The notes below the pieces were generated by a model. That model was given only the letters and a program-made list of their open reading frames with translations. It was not told the origin of the DNA and did no database searches. From [Clostridium] leptum DSM 753 (GTDB taxonomy: Bacteria > Bacillota > Clostridia > Oscillospirales > Acutalibacteraceae), in NCBI GenBank assembly GCA_000154345.1, contig DS480340.1:1-58025 (forward strand): 58,025 bases of DNA, read 5' to 3'. Each line of letters begins with the position of its first letter. The first letter of the stretch is position 1. Positions 1-8,352 of the stretch are shown here, one piece after another. A program made the translations under genes and the position numbers.

Positions 1-27
1 CTGGATCTTTTGATCCAGGCTTTTTTA
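1..27 (+). terminator. Intrinsic terminator at window edge
   Basis: A 7-bp stem (CTGGATC/GATCCAG) with a TTTT loop is followed by GCTTTTTT. It most likely ends a plus-strand gene lying before the window. Confidence 0.75.
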
Positions 28-99
28 TTGTTAGGCTCCCGGCAGAGCCGGGGGGATAGGCCGCGGCGGCGGGTTCCGCCCTAAGCCGGCCTCAGAAGG

Positions 100-1641
100 C
101 TACTGCTGCTGAGATTCGTCGATCTGGGCCAGGTATTCCGGCAGGGGAAGCTCAAACCAGAAGGTGCTCCCCTCTCCAACGGCGCTTTCCACGCCGTATT
201 TGGCGCTGTGCATCTCCAGCACCGATTTCACAATGGAAAGCCCCAGGCCGGTTCCCACTACCGCCCGGCGGTGGGTTTTATCCACTTTATAGTAACGGTC
301 CCAAATCAGCTCCAGCTTTTCCGGCTCGATGCCCTCGCCGTGGTCGATGACCTCCACCCGGACAAAGCCGGGCTTCAGCCGCTGGCGCACCAGGATCTCC
401 TTATCCTGACCCGCGTAGTTTACCGCGTTGTTCACCAGGTTGTAAATCACCTGGGACATCCGCACCTGATCCGCCTCTACCGTAACGTCCTCCTTATAAT
501 CGAAGACAATATGGTATCCGTCCCGCTTGGTCAGAGAATTGTACCGGGCTAAAATCTCCCGGATTTCCTGGGTCAGGCTGAATTCGGTCAGAGTCAGGGT
601 CTGGGTGCCAGACTGAAGCCTGCTCAGATTCAGCATGTCGTTCACCAGGTTGGTTAGGCGGGTGGTTTCATCGAGAATGATCTGGGCGTTTTCCGGCGTG
701 TTTTCCCCCGGGATATCCCGCATCATTTCGCTGTACCCGCCGATCATGGTCAAGGGCGTCCGCAGGTCGTGAGAAATATTGGCGATCAGCTCCTTCCGCA
801 GGGCCTCCACCTTGGAAAGCTCTGAGGCGGCGTAGCTCAGGGTGGAATTCAGTTCCCGGATTTCCCGGTAATCCCCGCCCTCAAAGGACACCTCATAGTT
901 GCCCTGAGCCAGCTCCTTCGCGGCGTTATTGGTTTTAATGATAGGCTTGGAAATTTTCTGAGAGAGGACTACCGCCAGCACCAGGGACAGCAGCAGCGCC
1001 ACGATGGTAATAAGCGCCAATTGAACCTGTATGGTCTGAACCGTAGGGTTGATGGGGGTAATGGTGGAATTGAGAAGCACCAGCACCTCCTGTCCCGCTT
1101 CTGTCTTGACGATCCGTGAATAGATCAGGGATTCCATGGCGGACTCGCCGGTGGTCAGCTGTCCCATCTGGAGATCGCCGCCTGAAAAGGGATACAGCCC
1201 GATCTCTTGGCCGCCGAAATCTGAGGAGTAAAAGGACTGATATTGGGTTTGAGGCACTGTCTCGAACCGCATCCCCCCATTTTCCTTGGTATAGTTATAA
1301 ATCAAAAACAGCTGGAAGGTTCCGTAATGGTGGATCAAGCAGTCAGGGCTGATGTCCGCGGAATAAAGGTCCCGCATTTCGCCGTTGACCACCCGCACGC
1401 ACACGTCGTTCTGCCGGGCCAGCTCATTGATATAATCGCCTAGGTTCGGCGAATTGATCTTGCTGACAATGCTGTCCCCGCAGGCCTGGGCGTTCCGGGT
1501 TTTGATGGCCTTATAAAAGCTGTCTAAAAACACCGTCTGGAACAGCCACAGCAAAACCAGGATCACCGCCACAAACAAGGCAAAATAGGTGATCAGCTTC
1601 CACCGGATTCCCAGCTTTGCCGCTTTTTTAACACCCTTCAA
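100..1641 (-). CDS. Membrane sensor histidine kinase (HAMP-HisKA-HATPase_c)
   Basis: This is a 513-residue two-component sensor. A transmembrane helix lies at about residues 17-37 and a second at about 205-227, enclosing an extracytoplasmic sensing region of about 165 residues that I do not recognise. A HAMP linker follows (about 228-280). The phospho-acceptor is His291 in NISHDLRTPL. The N box (NLVNNAVNYA), G1 box (DHGEGI), F-box region (WDRYYKVD) and G2 box (GTGLGLSIVKS) are all present, so it should be an active kinase. The start overlaps the end of the upstream response regulator by 14 nt, which points to translational coupling. The ligand is unknown. Confidence 0.95.
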   Translation of the reverse strand: MKGVKKAAKLGIRWKLITYFALFVAVILVLLWLFQTVFLDSFYKAIKTRNAQACGDSIVSKINSPNLGDYINELARQNDVCVRVVNGEMRDLYSADISPDCLIHHYGTFQLFLIYNYTKENGGMRFETVPQTQYQSFYSSDFGGQEIGLYPFSGGDLQMGQLTTGESAMESLIYSRIVKTEAGQEVLVLLNSTITPINPTVQTIQVQLALITIVALLLSLVLAVVLSQKISKPIIKTNNAAKELAQGNYEVSFEGGDYREIRELNSTLSYAASELSKVEALRKELIANISHDLRTPLTMIGGYSEMMRDIPGENTPENAQIILDETTRLTNLVNDMLNLSRLQSGTQTLTLTEFSLTQEIREILARYNSLTKRDGYHIVFDYKEDVTVEADQVRMSQVIYNLVNNAVNYAGQDKEILVRQRLKPGFVRVEVIDHGEGIEPEKLELIWDRYYKVDKTHRRAVVGTGLGLSIVKSVLEMHSAKYGVESAVGEGSTFWFELPLPEYLAQIDESQQQ

Positions 1642-2299
1642 ACCGGTAGCCCACCCCTCTCAGCGTGGTAATGGTGCCGCTGTATTCCCCCAGGCTTTTC
1701 CGCAGCAGCTTAATATGGGTGTCCAGCGTTCGGTCATCGCCGTAAAAGTCATAGCCCCACACCTCGTTGATCAGCTTTTCCCGGGTCAGGGCGATGCCCT
1801 TATTCTTCACCAAATAGAAAAACAAGTCGTATTCCTTGGGGGTCATGTCCACCCGCTTGCCGTCGATATATACCAGCCTGCCGGTAAAATCCACGGTCAG
1901 GCCGCCGTAGGTCACCACATCCCGCTGGGCCTCTCCGCCGCCGCTGCGCTTTAAAATGGCGCTTACCCGCATCATCAGCTCCTTCGGAGAAAAGGGCTTC
2001 ACCACATAGTCGTCAATCCCCAGCTCAAAGCCGTGGATTTTATCGTACTCCTCGCCCCGGGCCGAAAGCATCAGCACCGGAGTCGAGCTGGTCTTCCGGA
2101 TTTCCCGCACCGCGGAAAAGCCGTCCAGCTCCGGCATCATCACATCCATGATGATCAGGTCGAAGCTTTCCTTCCGGCAGATCTCCACCGCCTGGAGGCC
2201 GTCTACCGCCTCTACGGTCTCAAAGCCCTCGAATTGGGCGTATTTTTTGATAATGTCTCGGATTCTTTCCTCGTCGTCAACGATCAGCAGTCTGCTCAT
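1628..2299 (-). CDS. OmpR/PhoB-family response regulator
   Basis: The 223-residue protein is full length for the OmpR/PhoB family. The receiver domain occupies about residues 1-120 with acidic residues DDE at 9-11, phospho-acceptor Asp52 in MDVMMPELDG and the conserved lysine in VVKPFSP. The C-terminal winged helix (about 130-222) ends with the usual TLRGVGYRF signature. It is first in an operon with the kinase encoded immediately downstream and is certainly its partner. An AGGAGAC-like ribosome-binding site sits just before the ATG. Target genes cannot be inferred. Confidence 0.96.
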   Translation of the reverse strand: MSRLLIVDDEERIRDIIKKYAQFEGFETVEAVDGLQAVEICRKESFDLIIMDVMMPELDGFSAVREIRKTSSTPVLMLSARGEEYDKIHGFELGIDDYVVKPFSPKELMMRVSAILKRSGGGEAQRDVVTYGGLTVDFTGRLVYIDGKRVDMTPKEYDLFFYLVKNKGIALTREKLINEVWGYDFYGDDRTLDTHIKLLRKSLGEYSGTITTLRGVGYRFEGC

Positions 2300-2459
2300 G
2301 GGTCTCCTCCTTCTCTGGCCTTCTGTTTCTCCTGCTTTTAGGTTACTCCCGCAATGTGACGGCTGTATGAAGGCAGCCTCTTAGCCTTCCGGCGGGGGTC
2401 TGCCCCGGCTGACCGCCCCGGACCCGGGCCAAGCCCGCTGCCCGCCGGGTCCCTCTGCC

Positions 2460-2894
2460 TCATTTCAGCCCGATCAGCCGGGCAAACGCTTCCTCAAACG
2501 CCTGATCCTGCTTGGGGGCGCGCTTCGGACTTCCCTTCAGCCGCCCGCCGGCGTTTCGTATTTTTTTCGCCGTATGCCTTGCCAGCAGCAGGGCGCTGAT
2601 ATTTTCATCGCCGTACTCCAACCCGTCCTGGCTGATCGCTCTGGCTCCCCGGGCCAGGCACATGGCCGCCAGGCCGTAATCCTGGGTGACGGCTACATCT
2701 CCCGGCTCCAGCAGGTTCACCAAGGCGAAATCCACACTGTCCGCCCCTTTTGAGACGGTTATGGTCCTGGCCCCCTCCCGCTGAAACACATGGGAGGTAT
2801 CGCACAGCAGGATCACCTCCAGCCCCGCCCGGTTTCCCAGCCGGATAGCCTGGTTCACCACCGGGCAGCCGTCAGCGTCGATCAAGATCCGCAT
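2460..2894 (-). CDS. YaiI/YqxD (DUF188, UPF0178) family protein
   Basis: The protein has 144 residues, typical for this family. It opens with MRILIDADGCPV, the conserved acidic/Cys motif of a PIN-like fold, and later carries TQDYGLA and a basic C-terminal part. Members are widespread and the molecular function is not established; a nuclease-like fold is the usual structural suggestion. It is divergent from the fumarase operon and appears monocistronic. A GGAGGA ribosome-binding site precedes the ATG. Only the family call is secure. Confidence 0.93.
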   Translation of the reverse strand: MRILIDADGCPVVNQAIRLGNRAGLEVILLCDTSHVFQREGARTITVSKGADSVDFALVNLLEPGDVAVTQDYGLAAMCLARGARAISQDGLEYGDENISALLLARHTAKKIRNAGGRLKGSPKRAPKQDQAFEEAFARLIGLK

Positions 2895-2968
2895 AAAATC
2901 CTCCTCCCGCCGTGGTTCCTTGGTTTTTCTTTCTCTTTTATGATAGCATAAAAGCCCGGAGGTATCTA

Positions 2969-2997
2969 TTGTAATTCAAAACTTTTTATTTTATAAT
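2969..2997 (+). promoter_or_regulatory. Sigma-A promoter of fumarase operon
   Basis: TTGTAA (2969-2974), a 17-nt spacer and TATAAT (2992-2997) lie just upstream of the fumarase alpha gene. The -10 covers an in-frame ATG at 2996, which rules that codon out as the translation start. Confidence 0.8.
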
Positions 2998-3025
2998 GAT
3001 AGAATTGAAGAAAGGAAGATTTGCC

Positions 3026-3877
3026 ATGGAAATTCGGAGAATTGAGGCAAAAGCCGTAACAGATACGGTAAAGGAGCTTTTTTTGCGGTGCAACTATGAA
3101 ATCGGCCAGGATATTTTAGACGCCCTGGCCCAAGCCCGGGAACGGGAGCCCTCTGCCTTGGGGCGGGAGGTTTTGGGCCAGCTTCTGGAAAACGACCGGA
3201 TCGCCGCCCAGGAGCAGCTCCCGATCTGTCAGGATACGGGCATGGCGTTTTTATTTGTGGAATACGGCGACAAGGTAGTTATTGAGAACGGCAGCTTTGA
3301 GGAGGCCGTTCAAGAGGGAGTGCGCCAGGCTTACCGGGACGGCTATCTCCGGAAATCCGTGGTCAGCGACCCGGTGATCGACCGGGTTAACACCGGCGAC
3401 AACACACCCGCCATAATTTATACCGACATCGTGCCGGGCAGCCAGATTAAATTCCTGGTTTCCGGCAAGGGCTTCGGCAGCGAGAATATGTCGGCCATTA
3501 AAATGCTGACCCCATCCGCGGGGCTGGAGGGGGTCAAGCGGTTTATTCTGGATACGGTAGACCGCGCCGGGCCGAACCCTTGTCCCCCCATCGTGGTGGG
3601 AATCGGCATCGGCGGCAGCTTTGAAAAGGCGGCCCAGCTGGCGAAAAAGGCGGCTATGCTGCCGATCACTGAAAAAAATCCTGACCCCAGGTACGCCGCT
3701 CTCGAGGATGAGCTTTTGGAAAAAATTAACGCTCTTGGCTACGGCCCGGCGGGTTTGGGAGGCGCTTCCACCGCTTTAGGGGTAAACATTCTCACATTTC
3801 CCACCCACATCGCCAGCATGCCGGTGGCGGTAAACATCTGCTGCCACGCGGCCCGGCATAAATCCGCGGTTCTATAA
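3026..3877 (+). CDS. Fe-S fumarate hydratase, alpha subunit
   Basis: This 283-residue protein is the alpha subunit of a two-subunit class I (oxygen-sensitive, [4Fe-4S]) fumarase/tartrate-dehydratase-type hydro-lyase, which interconverts fumarate and malate. The motif ICQDTGMA supplies a cluster cysteine, and NPCPPIVVGIGIGGSFE and NICCHAARH are family signatures. I choose the ATG at 3026 because GAAAGGAAG lies before it, while the in-frame ATG at 2996 overlaps the promoter -10. The beta subunit follows after 13 nt. L-tartrate dehydratase is the alternative; the clostridial context favours fumarase. Confidence 0.92.
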   Translation: MEIRRIEAKAVTDTVKELFLRCNYEIGQDILDALAQAREREPSALGREVLGQLLENDRIAAQEQLPICQDTGMAFLFVEYGDKVVIENGSFEEAVQEGVRQAYRDGYLRKSVVSDPVIDRVNTGDNTPAIIYTDIVPGSQIKFLVSGKGFGSENMSAIKMLTPSAGLEGVKRFILDTVDRAGPNPCPPIVVGIGIGGSFEKAAQLAKKAAMLPITEKNPDPRYAALEDELLEKINALGYGPAGLGGASTALGVNILTFPTHIASMPVAVNICCHAARHKSAVL

Positions 3878-3890
3878 GGAGGGAAAGCAG

Positions 3891-4454
3891 ATGAGTCAAA
3901 GCAGCGCGCCTAAAAAAATCATATTTCCTCTGGATGACGAAGCCATCCGCGGCCTGCGGGCAGGAGATCCTGTGCTGATTACCGGCACTATGCTCACCGC
4001 CAGGGACGCCGCCCATAAGAGGCTGTACGCCTTGCTTGAGCAGGGCAGGGAGCTGCCTGTGGATTTAAAGGGCCAGGTAATCTATTACGTGGGTCCGGCG
4101 CCGGCGAAGCCCGGCTATGCCGTAGGCCCGGCAGGCCCCACCTCCAGCTACCGGATGGACGCTTACACTCCGGCCCTTTTAGACCTCGGCCTGAAGGGCA
4201 TGATCGGCAAGGGCGCCAGAAGCGCCCCGGTGGTAGAAGCTATTGTGCGGAACCGCGGGGTTTATTTCGCCGCCATTGGCGGCGCGGCGGCCCTGATCGC
4301 CAGAAGCATCGTCAAGGAGGAGCTGCTCTGCTACGAAGACCTGGGCACCGAGGCTATCCGCCGGTACACGGTAAAGGACTTTCCCGCCATTGTGGCCATC
4401 GATTCCCTGGGAAATAACGTTTATGAGACAGAAATGAAAAAGTACCGAAAATGA
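3891..4454 (+). CDS. Fe-S fumarate hydratase, beta subunit
   Basis: The 187-residue beta (C-terminal domain) subunit pairs with the preceding alpha subunit to form the active hydro-lyase. It shows the family's swivelling-domain signatures GDPVLITGTMLTARDAAHKR, YYVGPAPAKPGYAVGPAGPTS and MIGKGARS, which contact the substrate carboxylates. AAGGAGGGAAAG is the ribosome-binding site. Length is normal for the subunit. No terminator directly follows the stop codon; the first strong one is at 4950. Confidence 0.93.
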   Translation: MSQSSAPKKIIFPLDDEAIRGLRAGDPVLITGTMLTARDAAHKRLYALLEQGRELPVDLKGQVIYYVGPAPAKPGYAVGPAGPTSSYRMDAYTPALLDLGLKGMIGKGARSAPVVEAIVRNRGVYFAAIGGAAALIARSIVKEELLCYEDLGTEAIRRYTVKDFPAIVAIDSLGNNVYETEMKKYRK

Positions 4455-4949
4455 TTTTCTTCGATATGGTCTTTTTCGCGGGAACTGTAAAAAACTAAAT
4501 TCCAGAACCGCCCTTTCCGGCCGGGGCAGAGACGCGCGAAGGAAAGCGGGCGGCGGCTTTCCCGGGCGCTGCGGCAGCGGCAGGCGGCAGATACTTTCAC
4601 GTTTCGCCCGAAGAAATGGCCGACCGGCTGCGGTTTTCCCGCTTCCTGAGAAGGTGTTCCGAAAAGCGGGCGCCGGAACCGCAAAAGCGTATCGCAGGAC
4701 TTGCGCCTGGGATACGCCCAAAGGGGAACCGATGCGGCGGCGGTGAAAAGCCCTTCCGCTATGGACACGGCGGGCGCTCCGGTGAAAGCGTCTCCTCATA
4801 CTGCGGAAATGGGTCTGTCAAAAGTTCATTGTCTCCGTTTCAGAGGAAACCACACTGGGAGCATCTTCCGCTGACATAAAATAAACCGTCTCAGCTTTCG
4901 TCCCGCCAAGTGAAAAATAGGAATACCGGAAATGATTCTACGCCAAAGC
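4455..4949 (+). other. GC-rich gene-free stretch
   Basis: About 495 bases after fumarase beta hold no reading frame with a ribosome-binding site and recognisable protein. The sequence is GC-rich and low in obvious repeats. It could be an untranslated tail reaching the terminator at 4950, or decayed sequence. Confidence 0.5.
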
Positions 4950-4983
4950 AAAGGGCGCCTGTGTGCAGCAGGCGCCCTTTTTG
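4950..4983 (+). terminator. Bidirectional intrinsic terminator
   Basis: A perfect 12-bp inverted repeat (AAAGGGCGCCTG / CAGGCGCCCTTT) around a 7-nt loop ends in T residues on both strands. It isolates the fumarase region from the XRE regulator downstream. Confidence 0.85.
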
Positions 4984-5023
4984 GGGTATTATGAGGAAGG
5001 GGAAGCCCTCTCTCATGATTACA

Positions 5024-5071
5024 ATTATACTCGATATAATGAGTATAATCAAGAGATCTCGTGTGATACTC
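5024..5071 (+). promoter_or_regulatory. Palindromic operator-like array before XRE gene
   Basis: ATTATACTC (5024-5032) and GAGTATAAT (5041-5049) form a perfect 9-bp inverted repeat with an 8-bp spacer. A third half-site, ATACTC, lies at 5066-5071 and pairs with GAGTAT at 5041-5046. ACAATTAT at 5021-5028 is also mirrored by ATAATTGT at 5086-5093. TATAAT at 5044-5049, part of the palindrome, is a good -10, with TTACAA at 5019-5024 as a possible -35 (19-nt spacing). This is the layout expected for autorepression by the adjacent regulator; the binding itself is inferred. Confidence 0.6.
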
Positions 5072-5091
5072 TTACTATCGAGGTGATAATT

Positions 5092-5292
5092 GTGATTACT
5101 TATGCGCCATTTTACCGTACACTCCTGCGTAAAAACATCACGGAATATCATCTGATTTTTAAAGAGGGCTTTTCCGCCAGCACTTTACACAGGATGAAAC
5201 ACGGTAAACCAATTACAACGAAAACCCTGGATTCCCTTTGCGACATTCTGGACTGCGAGATCTCTGATGTGATCGAGCGGACTGTCGAATAG
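5092..5292 (+). CDS. Small XRE/Cro-like HTH transcriptional regulator
   Basis: The 66-residue protein is almost entirely one helix-turn-helix domain of the YozG/Cro type, with STLHRMKHGKPITTKTLDSL as the recognition part and the typical end LDCEISDVIERT. I place the start at the GTG at 5092, because GAGGTGAT lies 5-11 nt before it and the operator array lies just upstream. It stands alone between two terminators. Local sequence is AT-richer than the neighbours, which is compatible with acquisition. Target genes are unknown beyond probable self-regulation. Confidence 0.82.
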   Translation: MITYAPFYRTLLRKNITEYHLIFKEGFSASTLHRMKHGKPITTKTLDSLCDILDCEISDVIERTVE

Positions 5293-5295
5293 GAA

Positions 5296-5337
5296 TAAAA
5301 AAAAGGAGAACCGTGAAATAATTCCACAATTCTCCTT
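5296..5337 (-). terminator. Terminator of HAD gene (bidirectional)
   Basis: AAGGAGAA/TTCTCCTT form an 8-bp stem; on the minus strand it runs into eight T residues. A second hairpin (GGGCCGCGC/GCGCGGCCC, 5347-5373) lies between it and the HAD stop codon. Confidence 0.8.
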
Positions 5338-5390
5338 CTAGGGCAAGGGCCGCGCAAATTTTCCGCGCGGCCCGCGTTGTTTGGTTTCCA

Positions 5391-6047
5391 TCAGAGCCCC
5401 AGCAACGCCCGAAGCTCCTCTGTTGTGGAAGCAAACAGGGTGACGCCTGCCTGCTCCATTTCCTTTTTCAGCCCATAGCCGTAGGTCACGCCGATAAAGG
5501 GCATCCGGTTCTGAAACGCCCCTTCTGCGTCAAAGCAGGTATCTCCAACCATCACGGCTTCCTCCGGCTTCGCGCCGGTGTCCTCTAAAATCTGGCGGAT
5601 CAGCACCTTTTTATCTCCGGTAGGCTGTTCATCCGCCTTGGTTTCCATACACGCTAAATAGGGGGTCAGCCCAAAATGAGCCACCACCCGGTCAGCCATC
5701 GGTTTGGATTTCGCCGTGGCGATGCACACCCGCGCTCCCTGATCGAAAAGGCCGGTGACCAGCTCCATGATTCCGGGATAGAGCTCCGACTCAAATACGC
5801 CGATAGGCAGGTAATACTCGTTGAATAGATCGATAGCCCTAGCGGTGTCCGCCTCGTTCATCCCCATCAGGTCGTGGAAATTGTAATGCAGCGGCGGACC
5901 GATAAATTTTTGCCGGATTTCTGCCGAAGGATAGGGCACTCCCATTTTCTCCGTAGTATACTTCAGGGCGTTCATCACGCCCCGGTCGGATTTTAACAAG
6001 GTTCCGTCAATATCAAAGATCACAGTCTGATAAGCCGGCTTCATCAA
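5391..6047 (-). CDS. HAD-superfamily hydrolase, phosphoglycolate phosphatase-like
   Basis: This 218-residue HAD phosphatase has motif I DIDGTLLKSD near the N terminus, motif II TAKSK, and motif III/IV K...MVGDTCFDAEGA. The helical C1 cap between motifs I and II places it in the Gph/PGP subclass, and the family includes phosphoglycolate and pyrophosphate phosphatases. Substrate cannot be fixed from sequence. It is monocistronic, with its own promoter (6094-6122) and terminator. GGAGGCGG serves as the ribosome-binding site. Confidence 0.92.
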   Translation of the reverse strand: MMKPAYQTVIFDIDGTLLKSDRGVMNALKYTTEKMGVPYPSAEIRQKFIGPPLHYNFHDLMGMNEADTARAIDLFNEYYLPIGVFESELYPGIMELVTGLFDQGARVCIATAKSKPMADRVVAHFGLTPYLACMETKADEQPTGDKKVLIRQILEDTGAKPEEAVMVGDTCFDAEGAFQNRMPFIGVTYGYGLKKEMEQAGVTLFASTTEELRALLGL

Positions 6048-6093
6048 AACCGCCTCCTGTTTTTTAGTTTAGACGCCCGCGGCGGCCTTTTTT

Positions 6094-6122
6094 ATCCTAC
6101 ACGAATCAAGCCCCTTTGTCAA
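6094..6122 (-). promoter_or_regulatory. Sigma-A promoter of HAD gene
   Basis: Reading the minus strand, TTGACA (6117-6122), a 17-nt spacer and TAGGAT (6094-6099) lie about 50 nt upstream of the HAD start codon. Confidence 0.75.
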
Positions 6123-6180
6123 TCGCGGGCCAGGGCCGCAGCCCGGCTGGCAAAGGAACGGCACCGCCGCCGGCTTTGCT

Positions 6181-6363
6181 TTACTGATCCCGGGGCAGCG
6201 GGATAATAACCCCCATAGGGGATACTTTCTTGATAATCATGCGGTCCTTTTCGCAGACGATTTCAATTTCGCTGTCCTTTTCGATCCCCAGCCGCGTGCG
6301 AAATTCTGCCGGCAGGATGATCCTTCCCAATGGATCTACTTTTCTTCTCATTATTTTTTCCAT
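6181..6363 (-). CDS. AbrB/SpoVT-family DNA-binding regulator
   Basis: The 60-residue protein is a single swapped-hairpin AbrB domain: MRRKVDPLGRIILPAEFR followed by LGIEKDSEIEI matches the N-terminal DNA-binding domain of AbrB, Abh and SpoVT. It lacks the C-terminal multimerisation domain of AbrB, so it probably acts as a simple dimer. TGAGGT lies 6-11 nt before the ATG. A MazE-type antitoxin is an alternative for the fold, but no toxin gene is next to it. Growth-phase or sporulation regulation is a reasonable inference in this host. Confidence 0.88.
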   Translation of the reverse strand: MEKIMRRKVDPLGRIILPAEFRTRLGIEKDSEIEIVCEKDRMIIKKVSPMGVIIPLPRDQ

Positions 6364-6736
6364 TTGGAGTACCTCATTATTATTATTTGCCGCGGCGATG
6401 ACCGGCCGCGGTTCGGCTCCTATTTACTCAATTTTAAAACCCTTTTGTAAACCCCTTATGAACATCACACGAACATGGTCGAAAACAGTAGTATAATAAT
6501 ACCCATAGACCTTGTTATTATAATTGCGAAAAAGAATTATTCTTTCCTTCCTCCTGAGATTCTTCTCTTTACACAAAAAGGCCGGCTCGGGGAGCGGGTT
6601 TTTTGATCCCGCCCCCGGCCAGTACAGAATATCTGCCGCTAACATTTCCGCCGGTAGAAAAGAGCGCCTGCGGCGTGGGCCTCAGGCGTCCTTTTTAAAA
6701 AATGCGTTTTGTCCTTTGCGGGCAAAGCCGCCTTCT
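6364..6736. other. Intergenic region with terminator, no gene
   Basis: No protein-coding signal is seen. AT-rich DNA with TATACT/TATAAT-like elements lies upstream of the AbrB gene (about 6480-6525). A GC-rich hairpin at 6575-6620 precedes it. Confidence 0.5.
6575..6620 (-). terminator. Terminator of DUF6506 gene
   Basis: On the minus strand GGCCGGGGGCGGG pairs with CCCGCTCCCCGAGCCGGCC around an A-rich loop and is followed by TTTTTG. It lies about 115 nt after the stop codon. Confidence 0.7.
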
Positions 6737-7045
6737 TCATGCTTTCCCCGGGCCCCAAAACTGAAGGCTGGCTTCCTCCTGATCCTTAGGGCATACCACA
6801 TAGCTTACTGTCAGCCGCCTGTCTGCGGCCTGGTACATTTCCCGGGCCAGATTTTCTCCAAAAGCGCCGCAGACCTCCAGCGCGCCAAAGCCCTCATCCG
6901 CCAGCTCTCTGGCTTTTTTCACCGCCTCCTCAGGGGAACGCACCGTGATGATATAGCTGTCCACACCGCCGGCGGAAAAGCAGGCGTGGTCTCTCTGAGG
7001 GTTAAAGTCCTTTCCCATCAATAAAAACGCGTATTTCTTACTCAT
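6737..7045 (-). CDS. DUF6506 family protein
   Basis: The protein has 102 residues. MSKKYAFLLMGKDFNP, CFSAGGVDSYIITV and ALEVCGAFGE match what I know of the DUF6506 family, small soluble proteins of unknown role. I take the ATG at 7045 because GGGAGG lies just before it; in-frame codons further upstream lack a ribosome-binding site. It is monocistronic with its own terminator. No catalytic motif is recognisable, and the family name rests on memory rather than a search. Confidence 0.65.
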   Translation of the reverse strand: MSKKYAFLLMGKDFNPQRDHACFSAGGVDSYIITVRSPEEAVKKARELADEGFGALEVCGAFGENLAREMYQAADRRLTVSYVVCPKDQEEASLQFWGPGKA

Positions 7046-7363
7046 AGCAGCCTCCCGTATCGTATTTCCATCATTGCCTCTTTTCCTCAAGGCAAAGCCT
7101 TTTCCACTTTAATACAAGCCCTTTGCCGCCATTTTTAACCGGATGCCTCATTTTTTTGCTTCTCAAGGAATGGGGCCGGCCCGGCTTTCCTTTTGGGCCC
7201 AGCTCCTCCCTCTTCCTGCCGGGACTCTCCCCTTTAGTCTCTAATCAAAAAAAGGCGGCAAGGAGAAAAGTCAAAACGGCCGGGCAGCCCGGGAGCTTAA
7301 GCCGGCACTAAAAGGAATTGACCGGCAGGCGGCCTGGCGGCGCCGTTATTCTTTCATCGAAAT

Positions 7364-7401
7364 AAAAAAAGAGACGCCCCGCAGAAAGGGCATCTCTTTT
7401 T
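7364..7401 (-). terminator. Terminator of rplM-rpsI operon
   Basis: AAAAAGAGACGCCC and GGGCATCTCTTTTT form a long stem with T tracts on both strands, 15 nt after rpsI. The rest of 7046-7415 carries no gene that I can support. Confidence 0.85.
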
Positions 7402-7415
7402 GTAACACAAGCCTG

Positions 7416-7817
7416 TTATCTCTTGGAGAACTGAGGAGCGCGGCGGGCGGCCTTCAGGCCGTATTTCTTACGTTCCTTCATTCTCGGATCACGAGTCAGG
7501 AATCCGGCCTTCTTCAGAATCGGGCGGAGATTCTCAGAATCGTACTGGAGCAAGGCTCTGGCGATGCCATGGCGGATCGCGCCGGCCTGGCCGGTAACAC
7601 CGCCGCCAGCAACCCGGCAGACAATGTCAAATTTTTGATCGGTCTCGGTGGCCACCAAAGGCTGGCGAACGATCAGCTTCAGGGTCTCCAGGCCAAAGTA
7701 ATCGTCGATATCACGGTCGTTGATTGTAACCTTACCGGTGCCCTGGTATACTCTCACGCGGGCAACGGAGCTTTTTCTTCTACCTGTGCCGTAGAAATAA
7801 GGTGCCTTATCGTACAT
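7416..7817 (-). CDS. rpsI: 30S ribosomal protein S9
   Basis: The 133-residue protein begins with the clostridial form YFYGTGRRKSSVARVRV, has the central GGGVTGQAGAIRHGIARAL block and ends in the invariant APQFSKR tail that reaches the P-site tRNA. Length and motifs are normal. It is the second gene of the conserved rplM-rpsI operon, 20 nt after rplM, with a GGAGG-type ribosome-binding site. Confidence 0.98.
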   Translation of the reverse strand: MYDKAPYFYGTGRRKSSVARVRVYQGTGKVTINDRDIDDYFGLETLKLIVRQPLVATETDQKFDIVCRVAGGGVTGQAGAIRHGIARALLQYDSENLRPILKKAGFLTRDPRMKERKKYGLKAARRAPQFSKR

Positions 7818-7837
7818 CTTGCGTTCCTCCTATCCTT

Positions 7838-8266
7838 TTATAGTTCCCAGGCTTCGGGCTTCTGTGCGGCGTGGTTGTGCTCGGCGCCAGCATAGATGCG
7901 CAGTCTGGTCATGGCGGCGCGGCCGATGGTGGTATCGGGAACCATTCTCTTTACGGCGAGCTCCATTGCCTTTTCCGGCTTCTCCGCCATCAGGGTGTCA
8001 TAGCGGACAGCCCGGAGGTGGCCGATATAGCCGGTGTGGCGGTAATAATACTTCTGGGTCAGCTTATTGCCGGTTAACACGGCTTTTTCTGCGTTGATGA
8101 TGATTACATGGTCGCCGCAGTCGACATGAGGCGCAAAGGTAACCTTATGCTTGCCGCGGAGAAGATTGGCGGCCTGAACGGCTACGCGGCCCAGCGGTTT
8201 GCCGGCGGCGTCAAGTACATACCACTTGCGGTCGACTTGACCGGCTTTGGGCATATAAGTGGACAT
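7838..8266 (-). CDS. rplM: 50S ribosomal protein L13
   Basis: The 142-residue protein shows the L13 signatures WYVLDAAGKPLGRVA, GDHVIIINAEK and YYRHTGY...RAVRYDTLM, and ends RLRIYAGAEHNHAAQKPE. L13 binds 23S rRNA early in large-subunit assembly. It is the first gene of the operon; GGAGGAAA precedes the ATG and a near-consensus promoter lies 58 nt upstream. In Firmicutes L13 can autoregulate through a 5' leader; the short leader here (8267-8317) shows no obvious elaborate fold. Confidence 0.98.
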   Translation of the reverse strand: MSTYMPKAGQVDRKWYVLDAAGKPLGRVAVQAANLLRGKHKVTFAPHVDCGDHVIIINAEKAVLTGNKLTQKYYYRHTGYIGHLRAVRYDTLMAEKPEKAMELAVKRMVPDTTIGRAAMTRLRIYAGAEHNHAAQKPEAWEL

Positions 8267-8323
8267 AGCGTTTCCTCCTAATAATTCGAAGTTTCACGTA
8301 TTTTTCAATCGTGCACGGTTGTT

Positions 8324-8352
8324 ATCATAACACAGGGCCCCTGCCTTGTCAA
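8324..8352 (-). promoter_or_regulatory. Sigma-A promoter of rplM-rpsI
   Basis: Minus strand: TTGACA (8347-8352), a 17-nt spacer and TATGAT (8324-8329). This is close to consensus, as expected for a ribosomal operon. Confidence 0.9.

Noticed and set aside
2996..3025. Upstream ATG start for fumarase alpha
   Set aside because: It overlaps the -10 TATAAT; the ATG at 3026 has a proper ribosome-binding site.
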